Shown: positions 1 through 7,825 of the stretch, piece by piece
How positions within the stretch are numbered: position 1 is the first letter of the stretch
Layout: each line of letters opens with the position of its first letter
DNA from: CAYNRA01 sp046296415
GTDB taxonomy: Bacteria > Bacteroidota > Bacteroidia > Cytophagales > Spirosomataceae
Assembly (NCBI GenBank): GCA_046296415.1
Contig: JBKBLN010000001.1
Coordinates: forward strand, 868,001 to 932,000
Length of the DNA stretch: 64,000 nt
Direction: 5' to 3'
The notes under the pieces: generated by a model
The model's database searches: none
Told to the model about the DNA's origin: nothing
What the model saw: only the letters and a program-made list of their open reading frames with translations
Made by a program: the position numbers and the translations under genes

Positions 1-947
1 CGCATAAATTCTCGCCAACCTAGAATTTGCCGTACAAACCCTTCAATTTGAGGTAAGGTGATTAAATTTTGGTTTTTTTCCCAATACTGAACGGCGGTAT
101 CGATTACCTCCTTGGGCGACAACAATTTACAATTCAATGCAAAAGATAGCCTAGAGTGGTATACCGACCAGTCTTTCTTCGACATGGCATCTTCGTAGCG
201 ACCAAAATGAATTAAAGCGTTTTCAACAAAATATTGAAGTAATTCCAGTGATTCTGCTCGGGTTGTTGGCCAAATAAACCCTTCTTTGGGTAGATGCCCC
301 ATCGTTTTTACACCTTGGTCCTCCAATAATTGGAGCAGGTCATCTACCGGCTTTGAAAACAGTTTGGGTGGCAGTGGGCGATGAGTTGCCGGTAATTTGT
401 GTCGATTTTCCGCATCATAGTTCCATTGTCCACCGACAGGTTCCGTTCCCTCCATCAATATTCCCCATTTTTTTCGCATGTATCGATAAAACGTTTCCAT
501 GAGATACGTTTTTTTTCCTTTGAACAATGAAGCTAATTCTCCACGTTGAGTAAAAAAATGATCGGTTGAAACCATTGAAAAGGGAATATCCAACGCATGG
601 CCTATGTCCAATAATTGTTGATCCAAGCGGTATTCATCAGGCTCCTGGTAAGCCCATTCCGATATAGCCAACTCATTGATGATTTTTTGCAGGTTTCTAC
701 CTAAATCTTGTTCATTGGTTGGATCGTCTAGTGTTAAGTAATGCACATGGTGCCCCGCTTCTTTTAATTGGGCCGCAAAGGAACGCATGGCCAAAAAGAA
801 AGCCAGTACTTTTTGAATGTGATGTCGAACGTAATCCGTCTCTTGTCGAATTTCCATGAGAACATACACAACTTGATCATCCACGGTATCAAACCATGGA
901 TGACGATGGTTGAGTTGATCTCCTAATAGCAACCTTAATTTTTTCAT
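1..947 (-). CDS. Photolyase-related protein (FeS-BCP/PhrB, DPRP family), C-terminus beyond window
   Basis: I translated this gene by hand; it starts at 947 and runs off the left edge after about 315 codons. The N-terminus reads MKKLRLLLGDQLN, the usual start of the photolyase-related (DPRP) family, whose characterised members are FeS-cluster (6-4) photolyases/cryptochromes such as PhrB and CryB. Further family-like segments are a YRYMRKKWG stretch, GGQWNYDAENR, and WREFM at the cut end. The family is normally about 500 residues, and the FAD-binding and Fe-S cysteine region would lie outside the window. Its start codon overlaps the stop of the upstream photolyase gene in an ATGA arrangement, so the two are probably co-transcribed. 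The role inferred is light-driven DNA repair or blue-light sensing. Confidence 0.85.
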   Translation of the reverse strand, partial: MKKLRLLLGDQLNHRHPWFDTVDDQVVYVLMEIRQETDYVRHHIQKVLAFFLAMRSFAAQLKEAGHHVHYLTLDDPTNEQDLGRNLQKIINELAISEWAYQEPDEYRLDQQLLDIGHALDIPFSMVSTDHFFTQRGELASLFKGKKTYLMETFYRYMRKKWGILMEGTEPVGGQWNYDAENRHKLPATHRPLPPKLFSKPVDDLLQLLEDQGVKTMGHLPKEGFIWPTTRAESLELLQYFVENALIHFGRYEDAMSKKDWSVYHSRLSFALNCKLLSPKEVIDTAVQYWEKNQNLITLPQIEGFVRQILGWREFM

Positions 948-2443
948 TTGGATTTGGGCTTTCTCTTCAAGTTTCTCTTGGGTGGACGCATCTTGTCTTC
1001 TTCGTTGGAAGGAATCACCAGTTTTTCTAAGAGAGTAGGCGTATATTTTTTTACGTCGGATGATTTTTTAAATGGATAGAATAGGTCTTTGGCTAATTTT
1101 AAGGATTCCTCCAAATCGATGATGGGTAGAGGATAATTGACGCCTGGAGTAAATTGGTAAAAAGATTGTTCCATCACCGGAATTTCCCACGGCGTGTGAA
1201 TATAGGTCATGGGAATATTTTTTAACTCGGGAACCCATTTTTTAATAAACAATCCATCTGGGTCGTGCTCGCGTGATTGCTTGATGGGGTTGTAAATCCG
1301 AATGGTATTCATACCGGTTACGGCGGCTTGCATATGAAATTGCGGGTAATGAATTCCTGGTTCAAAATCAAGGAATAACCGAGCTAAATGATGGACACCA
1401 TCTCGCCAGTCTTGGCGTAGGAGATGACACAAAAAACTAACCAACAAAGCGCGCATTCGAAAGTTTATGTAGCCAGTTTGATGCAAACAACGCATGCATG
1501 CATCAACCAAAGGAAAGCCTGTCATGCCAGCTTTCCATGCTTCAAGTTTTACATCGTTCGGTTCCCAAGGGAAACGATCAAAAGCTGGATTGGTACTTTC
1601 AAATTCCAAACGGTATTCCGACTCAAACTTTTGAATAAAATGACAATGCCACCGTAAGCGAGATCCAAAATTATCCAAGTGAAATGTATGTTGTACTTGC
1701 TTCCGAACCTCTTGTAGTCGTTGATAAACTTGCTTAACTGATACATTTCCCCAAGCTAAATAGGGGGAGACCCGACTCAAATGCTTGCGTGAGGCCATGG
1801 GTTTGGATAAAGATTTTGAATAAGCTTTACTTCGTTCCCACAAAAAACTTTCCAAGTACCTCCAAGCATACATTTCTCCACCCGGTTGAAATTGGGGATT
1901 AGCTTGTGTCCATTCCATCGGTGGATGGAAGTTATTTCGTTCAGGAAACGGATTTGAGGTGCACCACCATCCTTCTTCTAATGCAACGACAGCTTGGTGG
2001 GTATGCATTCGTTGATGCCATTTCGCCACCCAATTTCTCCTATTTTTGGCTCCTCTTTTGATACCATTAGTTGGCCACTCTTTCCAAAGTATTTGATGTT
2101 GATTCGCCCAGTCTTTGATTTGCAGGTCCCGCTGAAATGTTTTGTGGATTCCTGTTTCTTCATAACTCAAGAGCTCAAATGGCTTGGGTAAATTTTCCAA
2201 AACATCGATTACTTCACCCGAAACTTCATGGATGGATGCACCAAATGGTGCCAATCTTCGTTTCATATCTTGCAAAGATTCCCACACAAATCGCCAGTGC
2301 CGCACATCGTAATGTGGATCCAAAAGAAGAGACGGCTCCCAGATATAAAGAAGAAGTATGGGTTGTTTGGATGCCACCGCATGGGATAACGGGGCATGGT
2401 CTGTTAAACGCAAGTCTCGCTTAAACCAAACAACTTGAAGCAT
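944..2443 (-). CDS. Divergent class I-like photolyase/cryptochrome
   Basis: This 499-residue protein has the full photolyase layout: a Rossmann-like N-terminal domain opening with WFKRDLRL (residues 6-13) and a C-terminal FAD-binding domain with TGFPLVDACMR (about 308-318) and IRIYNP. Several residues that matter in E. coli PhrB differ. The WRE motif is WHC at 265-267, the active-site Asn segment reads YINFRMR (325-331), and the flavin-proximal Trp position reads HMQAA (370-374). A lysine/arginine-rich tail covers 485-499. I recall the WHCHFIQ pattern in a poorly characterised bacterial clade, so this is probably a subfamily trait and not decay. It overlaps the downstream photolyase-related gene by 4 nt. 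Whether it repairs CPD lesions, other lesions or acts in signalling is open. Confidence 0.85.
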   Translation of the reverse strand: MLQVVWFKRDLRLTDHAPLSHAVASKQPILLLYIWEPSLLLDPHYDVRHWRFVWESLQDMKRRLAPFGASIHEVSGEVIDVLENLPKPFELLSYEETGIHKTFQRDLQIKDWANQHQILWKEWPTNGIKRGAKNRRNWVAKWHQRMHTHQAVVALEEGWWCTSNPFPERNNFHPPMEWTQANPQFQPGGEMYAWRYLESFLWERSKAYSKSLSKPMASRKHLSRVSPYLAWGNVSVKQVYQRLQEVRKQVQHTFHLDNFGSRLRWHCHFIQKFESEYRLEFESTNPAFDRFPWEPNDVKLEAWKAGMTGFPLVDACMRCLHQTGYINFRMRALLVSFLCHLLRQDWRDGVHHLARLFLDFEPGIHYPQFHMQAAVTGMNTIRIYNPIKQSREHDPDGLFIKKWVPELKNIPMTYIHTPWEIPVMEQSFYQFTPGVNYPLPIIDLEESLKLAKDLFYPFKKSSDVKKYTPTLLEKLVIPSNEEDKMRPPKRNLKRKPKSK

Positions 2444-2478
2444 GGGGAATCGATTTAGGTGGAGAACCCAGAAAAATG

Positions 2479-2486
2479 TAATTTTG
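2479..2486 (+). promoter_or_regulatory. Promoter -7 element for gldD
   Basis: TAATTTTG matches the Bacteroidota -7 consensus TAnnTTTG. A TTTA at 2454-2457, 21 nt upstream, is a weak -33 candidate (consensus TTTG). The box ends 23 nt before the gldD start codon. Confidence 0.55.
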
Positions 2487-2509
2487 TTATTTAACTAGTT
2501 ATAAAGTAT

Positions 2510-3100
2510 ATGAAGAAATGGGGTGGGCTTTTTATTTTGACGTTCTGGTCAATTATCTTGGCTTGCCAGCAAGCTCCTGAGTCGTTCACACCCAAGCCTC
2601 GTGGTTTTTTTCGAATCCCTCTTCCGCCTGTTGCATATCAATCTTTGGCAGGGAACTATCCGTATCAATTTGAGTATTCTACCTCAGCGGTGGTTCAACC
2701 CGATACCCACGGACTCGCAGAACCACATTGGATTATTCTCTATTACCCCGCTTTGCAAGCTCGTGTGCAGTTCACGTATAAAAACTTTAATGGTGATTTG
2801 CCTCGTTTGCAAGCCCATATAACCGACGCTTTTCGCTTGGCCGATAAACACCTGGTGCGGGCTACCGAGAAAAGAGAGTCTGTTGTGAGTTTACCCTCAG
2901 GTAAAAAAGCAGTGGTGATCGAACTTAAAGGAGAAGTTCCCAGTCATTTTCAATTTTATATGACCGACACCACGCGACACTTTTTGCGTGGTGCGGTGTA
3001 TCTCAATCAAGCCACACAAGATGATTCGTTGAAACCCATCATCGACTACGTGGTGCGAGATTGTTATCATTTAATGAATTCACTGCGTTGGAATCGATAG
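2510..3100 (+). CDS. gldD: Gliding motility lipoprotein GldD
   Basis: The 196-residue product begins with a lipoprotein signal peptide ending in LAC (Cys19), followed by the GldD-typical start of the mature protein PKPRGFFRIPLP. The QFEY and WIILYYP segments fit the family. GldD is an outer-membrane-associated lipoprotein needed for gliding and for assembly of the type IX secretion machinery in Flavobacterium. In many Bacteroidota gldD follows gldE, but here it starts its own transcription unit, divergent from the photolyase pair. A DUF2007 gene and cdsA follow on the same strand. The identification rests on the N-terminal motif and length. Confidence 0.85.
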   Translation: MKKWGGLFILTFWSIILACQQAPESFTPKPRGFFRIPLPPVAYQSLAGNYPYQFEYSTSAVVQPDTHGLAEPHWIILYYPALQARVQFTYKNFNGDLPRLQAHITDAFRLADKHLVRATEKRESVVSLPSGKKAVVIELKGEVPSHFQFYMTDTTRHFLRGAVYLNQATQDDSLKPIIDYVVRDCYHLMNSLRWNR

Positions 3101-3109
3101 ATTTTCCCT

Positions 3110-3117
3110 TAACTTTG
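3110..3117 (+). promoter_or_regulatory. Promoter -7 element for the DUF2007 gene
   Basis: TAACTTTG fits TAnnTTTG, with GTTG at 3087-3090, 19 nt upstream, as a -33 element. Only 4 nt separate it from the ATG at 3122, so the transcript would be leaderless or nearly so. Confidence 0.5.
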
Positions 3118-3121
3118 ACTA

Positions 3122-3340
3122 ATGGAGGGTTGGTCTAAAATACTTACAATACGAAATCGGTTTTTGGCTGATATAGTGACCATGGATCTACAGGCCGCCG
3201 GTTGGAATGCTGTTCTAGTCAATAAAAAGGATAGCAGCTATGTGGCGTTGGGTTTCTGTGAAGTGTTTGTTCCTGCCTCTCAATTATTAGAAGCGCAAGT
3301 TTGGTTACTTGAAAACCACCCTGAAGCTTTTCAAGAGTAA
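3122..3340 (+). CDS. DUF2007 domain protein (putative signal transducing protein)
   Basis: This is a 72-residue soluble protein. The pattern of an N-terminal beta strand, a helix, a central NKKDSSY motif (about residues 35-41) and a C-terminal helix after EVFVPASQLLEAQ fits the DUF2007 family of small alpha/beta proteins related to the PII-like/ACT-like fold group. No biochemical role is established for the family. It lies 21 nt after gldD and 13 nt before cdsA. In Bacteroidota DUF2007 genes often sit beside cdsA, which suggests a link to phospholipid synthesis, but that is inference. Confidence 0.75.
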   Translation: MEGWSKILTIRNRFLADIVTMDLQAAGWNAVLVNKKDSSYVALGFCEVFVPASQLLEAQVWLLENHPEAFQE

Positions 3341-3353
3341 GACATTTTCGTGT

Positions 3354-4184
3354 ATGGCCCTCAAAAATTTATCGAATTTAACCCAACGTATTATCGCCGC
3401 CCTTATTGGAGTACCGCTCATGATGTTTTGTATTTGGTATAGTCCTCTTTCCCTATTATTCCTCATTCTTTTTCTGTCGGTGGCCACCCAACTTGAATTT
3501 TATAAATTGCTAAAGTTAGATTCTCATCTACCCCTGACAGCTTGGGGTACATTTTGTGGGCTTTTTTTAGTACTCGTTACTTATATGGTGGAACGTGATA
3601 TTACCTCTTTTCGGAATTATTACCTGATCGTTCCTTTGTTAACCACCACCTTCTTTATTAAGTTATTCAAGAAACTAGATGATCGACCTTTCGCGAATCT
3701 TGGGTATACCTTTTTAGGAATCATTTATGTTGTAGTTCCTTTTGCTTTGTTAATTGAGTTAATTATTGAAGAATTTACCTACAAGCCTGAACTCTTGACC
3801 GGTTTGCTAGTTATCTTATGGATAAACGATTCAGGGGCTTATTTCGCCGGGAGAGCTTTGGGTAAACGGAAACTTTTTGCTCGGGTTTCTCCAAAAAAGA
3901 CGTGGGAGGGATTTATCGGTGGAGCAATTTCATCCGTCCTGGGTGCGTTATGTATTGGGTACTTCTTTACCGATTTAGCCCTTGTTCATTGGTTGGTAAT
4001 TGCGCTGATAATTGTCATCACTGGAACGCTTGGTGATTTGGTAGAATCGCTCTTCAAACGAAGCATTTCGATCAAAGATTCCGGTTCTATGATTCCTGGC
4101 CATGGAGGGTTTTTAGATCGATTTGACGGTCTCCTTTTGTCGGTACCCTTTATCGTGACCTATTTTAAATTGTTAGCTGGATGA
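3354..4184 (+). CDS. cdsA: Phosphatidate cytidylyltransferase (CDP-diglyceride synthase)
   Basis: The enzyme makes CDP-diacylglycerol from phosphatidic acid and CTP in the inner membrane, the branch point to all bacterial phospholipids. The 276-residue product has multiple hydrophobic segments. The C-terminal signature is intact: LFKRSISIKDSG followed by IPGHGGFLDRFDG, carrying the catalytic Asp residues. I chose ATG 3354 (MALKNLSNLTQR) because the longer frame from 3309 would overlap the DUF2007 gene and adds a non-family extension. Its stop overlaps the next start as ATGA (4181-4184). Confidence 0.93.
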   Translation: MALKNLSNLTQRIIAALIGVPLMMFCIWYSPLSLLFLILFLSVATQLEFYKLLKLDSHLPLTAWGTFCGLFLVLVTYMVERDITSFRNYYLIVPLLTTTFFIKLFKKLDDRPFANLGYTFLGIIYVVVPFALLIELIIEEFTYKPELLTGLLVILWINDSGAYFAGRALGKRKLFARVSPKKTWEGFIGGAISSVLGALCIGYFFTDLALVHWLVIALIIVITGTLGDLVESLFKRSISIKDSGSMIPGHGGFLDRFDGLLLSVPFIVTYFKLLAG

Positions 4185-4894
4185 AGAATTTAGTATACCT
4201 CAGCGGTTTCCTTTTCCTATTTTTGACTTTGTCTTTCCAAACGTTTGGGCAAGGAGAGAATAAATACATTACTTTCTCTGGCTTTGTTATTGATAGCAAA
4301 ACCGAAGAACCACTTCCCAATGCCTACATTAGTATCCCAGCGGCTGGCCGAGGCACAATTGCAGATGCCCGCGGTTATTTCATATTGTATGTATTTCCGG
4401 AGGATAGCGTGGTGTTTAGTTATGTTGGTTTTAAACCTCAGTATCATAGAATCCCTAAAAAAGCTACGTTAAATTACTCGGCTGTGGTAGAACTGCAACA
4501 AGACGCCAAGTTGTTGAAAGAGGTGAAGGTTTATCCTTTTAGTTCAGAAGAGGAGTTTAAAGAGGCTTTGATTACGATGGAACTACCCGATGCCAAGGAG
4601 CGTGAGCAAATTGCGAAAAACTATAGTCGTGAAAAGATTGCCGAGATGGCCAATATGGCGGGTATGAGCGCCGATATGAATTATCGATATGCTATGAGCC
4701 AGCAACTAAGTCAACTGCAAAGTAGGGGACAGGTCACGATGAATCCGCTGCTCAGTCCTTTTGCTTGGACAAATTTTATTCGGTCCGTTAAGCAAGGTGC
4801 CTTTAAAGATAAATCTTGGAAAGGGGCTGCCGACAATATTCCCAAGGAGCCAGGTTCTCGAGATGCTTTTTTTAGGAATGGGACTCGAAATTAA
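4181..4894 (+). CDS. Secreted carboxypeptidase-regulatory-like domain protein
   Basis: The 237-residue product has a cleavable signal peptide (hydrophobic to about residue 23, ending FGQ). One CarboxypepD_reg-like beta-sandwich domain follows at about 28-110, recognised by the pattern FSGFVIDSKTEEPLPNA, then GTIADARGYF and YVGF. The rest (110-237) is polar, helical and methionine-rich, with no family I recognise. Such domains are common at the N-termini of Bacteroidota TonB-dependent receptors and also occur alone as periplasmic proteins. It is translationally coupled to cdsA (ATGA overlap) and overlaps the convergent carbonic anhydrase gene by 4 nt. The function is unknown. Confidence 0.8.
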   Translation: MKNLVYLSGFLFLFLTLSFQTFGQGENKYITFSGFVIDSKTEEPLPNAYISIPAAGRGTIADARGYFILYVFPEDSVVFSYVGFKPQYHRIPKKATLNYSAVVELQQDAKLLKEVKVYPFSSEEEFKEALITMELPDAKEREQIAKNYSREKIAEMANMAGMSADMNYRYAMSQQLSQLQSRGQVTMNPLLSPFAWTNFIRSVKQGAFKDKSWKGAADNIPKEPGSRDAFFRNGTRN

Positions 4895-5415
4895 TCGTTT
4901 TCCTTTTCTTGAAACCAGCTGCTGTACATCACATAATTGTTGGCGGTTCGTAAAAATACCTCCCCTAATTCAGGCGTTACATCTTTAAGGTATTTAGCTG
5001 GATTTCCAGCATAGATGGTTCCTGATTTCACTCTTGTGTTTTGTGTCACTACCGCGCCTGCGGCAATGATAGCATTTTTTTCAATGTAGGCTCCATCCAT
5101 TATGATCGCTCCCATTCCTACTAATACTTCATCCTCAATGGTACAACCATGCACAATAGCATTATGCGCAATACTGACGTGGTGCCCCAAAATGGTTTTG
5201 GACTTTTGATAGGTACAATGAATAACAGCCCCATCCTGAATGTTAACATAGTCTCCCATGCGAATGGAGTTAACATCTCCTCGCACTACCGCATTAAACC
5301 AAACAGTACAATGTTCCCCCATTTGAATATCACCCACCAAGGTGGCATTGGGTGCAAACCAGCAGGAGGCCGGGTATAAGGGGTGAATTCCTTTTACGGG
5401 TAAAATAAGTGCCAT
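4891..5415 (-). CDS. Gamma-class carbonic anhydrase family protein
   Basis: This 174-residue left-handed beta-helix protein carries hexapeptide repeats. The metal-ligand histidines appear in VIHCTY, SIAHNAIVHG, and the helix ends with AGNPAKYL, as in YrdA/CaiE/PaaY-type gamma-carbonic anhydrases. Members hydrate CO2 or are acyltransferase-like scaffolds; a homologous trimer is a structural part of plant mitochondrial complex I. Here the gene lies directly downstream of nuoJ, separated by a terminator hairpin whose T-run ends 2 nt before the ATG. No separate promoter is visible in the gap, so expression may depend on read-through from the nuo operon. Confidence 0.9.
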   Translation of the reverse strand: MALILPVKGIHPLYPASCWFAPNATLVGDIQMGEHCTVWFNAVVRGDVNSIRMGDYVNIQDGAVIHCTYQKSKTILGHHVSIAHNAIVHGCTIEDEVLVGMGAIIMDGAYIEKNAIIAAGAVVTQNTRVKSGTIYAGNPAKYLKDVTPELGEVFLRTANNYVMYSSWFQEKEND

Positions 5416-5417
5416 AT

Positions 5418-5446
5418 AAAAAGAAAGGCTGTCTTTTGACAGCCTT
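5418..5446 (-). terminator. Intrinsic terminator after nuoJ
   Basis: The stem AAGGCTGTC/GACAGCCTT (5425-5433 with 5438-5446, loop of 4) is followed on the minus strand by TTCTTTTT. It lies 5 nt after the nuoJ stop. The T-run ends 2 nt before the carbonic anhydrase ATG. Confidence 0.85.
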
Positions 5447-5451
5447 ATAAT

Positions 5452-5985
5452 TTAGAAATTACGCTCGCCAGCTTCCCGTTTTCCGAGCATCACAGCCCCA
5501 ACCATAGCGGCAAGGAATAAAATGGAGACAAGTTCAAACGGAAGTAAATAATCCTTGTATAATAATTGACCCAAATTCTCAATAATTCCCGATTGAGAAT
5601 TGTAGTACATCGGATTTACTTCTTCCTTTGGTGCATTTCTCAACGCACCAATTAGGATTGCACCTAAAGTTACCCCCACAATTCCCGCAGCGGCCAATGT
5701 TGACTTTTTATTTAACTCGTTGCTCCCTCCCTCCCGAAGATTCAAGAACATGATCACAAAGAGAAACAATACCATAATAGCCCCGGCATATACAATGATG
5801 TTTACCGCAGCTAAGAACTGGGCATTCAACAAAATGTAATGCGCCGAGATGGAAAAAAAGGTTAAAATTAAGTAAATAACACTATGGATTGGGTTTTTAG
5901 ACAAAATGGTGCCCAAAGCGCCAAAAAGTGTTAATACAGATAGCGCCGAAAATATCAATACGATCGATGGAGTAGTCATAATCAT
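5452..5985 (-). CDS. nuoJ: NADH-quinone oxidoreductase subunit J
   Basis: This 177-residue membrane subunit of respiratory complex I has about five transmembrane segments. The segment NIIVYAGAIMVLFLFVIM is the conserved third helix of NuoJ/ND6, which contains the pi-bulge region, and NPIHSVIYL is also family-typical. It sits at the base of the proton-pumping arm in the inner membrane. It is the last nuo gene here: an intrinsic terminator follows immediately, and nuoK, L, M and N are absent from the window. Confidence 0.93.
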   Translation of the reverse strand: MIMTTPSIVLIFSALSVLTLFGALGTILSKNPIHSVIYLILTFFSISAHYILLNAQFLAAVNIIVYAGAIMVLFLFVIMFLNLREGGSNELNKKSTLAAAGIVGVTLGAILIGALRNAPKEEVNPMYYNSQSGIIENLGQLLYKDYLLPFELVSILFLAAMVGAVMLGKREAGERNF

Positions 5986-6004
5986 TCAGTTCTTAAATGG
6001 TCAA

Positions 6005-6562
6005 TTAGCTTTGTTGATTTTTCCACAAAGCCTGCATTTCTTCTTTGGTCCAAGCATCCCGAGTATAGCGTTCGTTCATATCTTCAACCAACTGATCCTT
6101 ACCATAGATAACTTGGCTCCGGTCAGTAAAAACAGGAACAAATTTATCATGGCGCAGATATATGGCTTCTTTTGGACAGGCTTCCTCGCACAAACCACAG
6201 AATATACACCGCAACATATTAATTTCATATTGCGCCGCATATTTTTCTTCACGATACATGTGTTCTTCTCCTTTCTTACGTTCTGCTGCAACCATCGAAA
6301 TGGCCTCAGCTGGGCAAGCAACCGCACATAATCCACAAGCAGTACAACGCTCTCTTCCTTGTTCATCACGTTTTAAAATATGATGACCACGGAAGACAGG
6401 TCCCAAATACCTTTTTTGTTCGGGGTAGTGGATGGTGGGTTTTTTTGAAAAGAAGTGCTTGATCGTAATGCCTAAGCCAGTGGCGATACCAGGCAAATAG
6501 CTACGCTCATAGAGGCTTAACTCCGTTTTATCTGTTTTTTTAGCTCTATTGGTCAGTTGCAT
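6005..6562 (-). CDS. nuoI: NADH-quinone oxidoreductase subunit I
   Basis: NuoI carries the N6a and N6b [4Fe-4S] clusters that pass electrons toward NuoB. Both ferredoxin motifs are complete in this 185-residue product: CTACGLCAVACP and CIFCGLCEEACP. The N-terminal third contains the amphipathic region that contacts the membrane arm. It lies 12 nt after nuoH and 19 nt before nuoJ, so it is part of the same operon. Confidence 0.95.
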   Translation of the reverse strand: MQLTNRAKKTDKTELSLYERSYLPGIATGLGITIKHFFSKKPTIHYPEQKRYLGPVFRGHHILKRDEQGRERCTACGLCAVACPAEAISMVAAERKKGEEHMYREEKYAAQYEINMLRCIFCGLCEEACPKEAIYLRHDKFVPVFTDRSQVIYGKDQLVEDMNERYTRDAWTKEEMQALWKNQQS

Positions 6563-6574
6563 ACGTTCGTTCGT

Positions 6575-7729
6575 TTAGATCTGTGCCCGTGAAGGGGTGG
6601 ATTTAGGTTTAACAAGAGGCCATACCAAAGTTAGTCCTAGTAAAAATGCGGCTAAGCCAATGTAGGTTCCGATCAACGGCGATCCGGATAGCACCGCAGC
6701 TGCTGTAATGATCATGTTGATAACAGCCAAAGGAATCATTCCTTTCCAACCCAACGCCATCAATTGATCATATCGGAAACGAGGGAGTGTCCAACGAACC
6801 CACATGAAGAAGAAAATAAAGAAAGCAATTTTCAAGAAATATACCAAGATACCTACACCCGTGGCGGCATTATGGCCAGCAATTTCACCAAACTGCCCGA
6901 CTAGTTGGGTATAAACCCAATCCATACCTGGATAGTTGAATCCTCCAAAGTACAGAGCCGAGATGACAGCCGAGGCAATAAACATGTTCACATATTCTGA
7001 AAACAAATACAAGCCTAACTTCATGGAGGAATACTCTGTATGATACCCTGCTACAAGTTCGTTCTCCGATTCAGGCAAATCGAAAGGAGTTCGATTACAC
7101 TCAGCAAAAGAACAGGTTAAAAACAGAATGAAACCCATAGGTTGGTAGAAAACATTCCAGTTACCACCATGCTGGCTCTTGACTATTTCGCGAACAGACA
7201 AGGATTCGGACATCATGATTACGGCAATTAATGCAAGTCCCATTGCTAACTCGTAGCTAATATTTTGCGAAGCAGCGCGAATCGCACCGTACAAAGAATA
7301 TTTATTGTTAGAAGCCCATCCTCCAATCAGGATTCCATATACACCCAGAGATACGATACCAAATACCCACAAAATTCCAATATTGACCTCCATGCCTTGA
7401 ACATCGATGACATGGCCTCCGATTTTAAGGGTGTCACCGAAAGGTAGAACCGCCGAGGTCATCAGTGCAGTAAACATGGCCAAACTAGGTCCGAGAATAA
7501 AGAGAAAGCGATCAGCTTTGGTGGGTATAAACTCCTCTTTGAAGAATAATTTACCTGCATCGGCTAAAGGTTGAAGTAACCCAAACGGACCCGCATAATT
7601 AGGGCCAATTCGATCTTGGATAAATGCAGCCACTTTTCTTTCAAAGTAAGTTTCGTACGCGGCAATCCCTAAAGACAGCGCAAATACGACAAGTATGATG
7701 ATCGTTTTAACTAAAAATACAGTTTCCAT
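6575..7729 (-). CDS. nuoH: NADH-quinone oxidoreductase subunit H
   Basis: NuoH/ND1 forms much of the quinone-binding chamber in the membrane. The 384-residue product has about eight or nine transmembrane segments. It shows the conserved RIGPNYAGPFGLLQPLAD loop, and PFDLPESENELVAGYHTEY with the acidic residues of the quinone channel. I set the start at 7729 (METVFLVKT) because the 15-residue longer form begins in spacer sequence and lacks family similarity. The family is usually 320-350 residues; the excess is mainly at the C-terminus. Confidence 0.95.
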   Translation of the reverse strand: METVFLVKTIIILVVFALSLGIAAYETYFERKVAAFIQDRIGPNYAGPFGLLQPLADAGKLFFKEEFIPTKADRFLFILGPSLAMFTALMTSAVLPFGDTLKIGGHVIDVQGMEVNIGILWVFGIVSLGVYGILIGGWASNNKYSLYGAIRAASQNISYELAMGLALIAVIMMSESLSVREIVKSQHGGNWNVFYQPMGFILFLTCSFAECNRTPFDLPESENELVAGYHTEYSSMKLGLYLFSEYVNMFIASAVISALYFGGFNYPGMDWVYTQLVGQFGEIAGHNAATGVGILVYFLKIAFFIFFFMWVRWTLPRFRYDQLMALGWKGMIPLAVINMIITAAAVLSGSPLIGTYIGLAAFLLGLTLVWPLVKPKSTPSRAQI

Positions 7730-7825
7730 ATTAATTATCTTTTCAGACTTGGTGTAAGTCTGCGTTAGTCTCACTTGAATGCAAATAGACCAGGAATCAA
7801 CAAGATGATTCCTGGTTTAAAGAAG

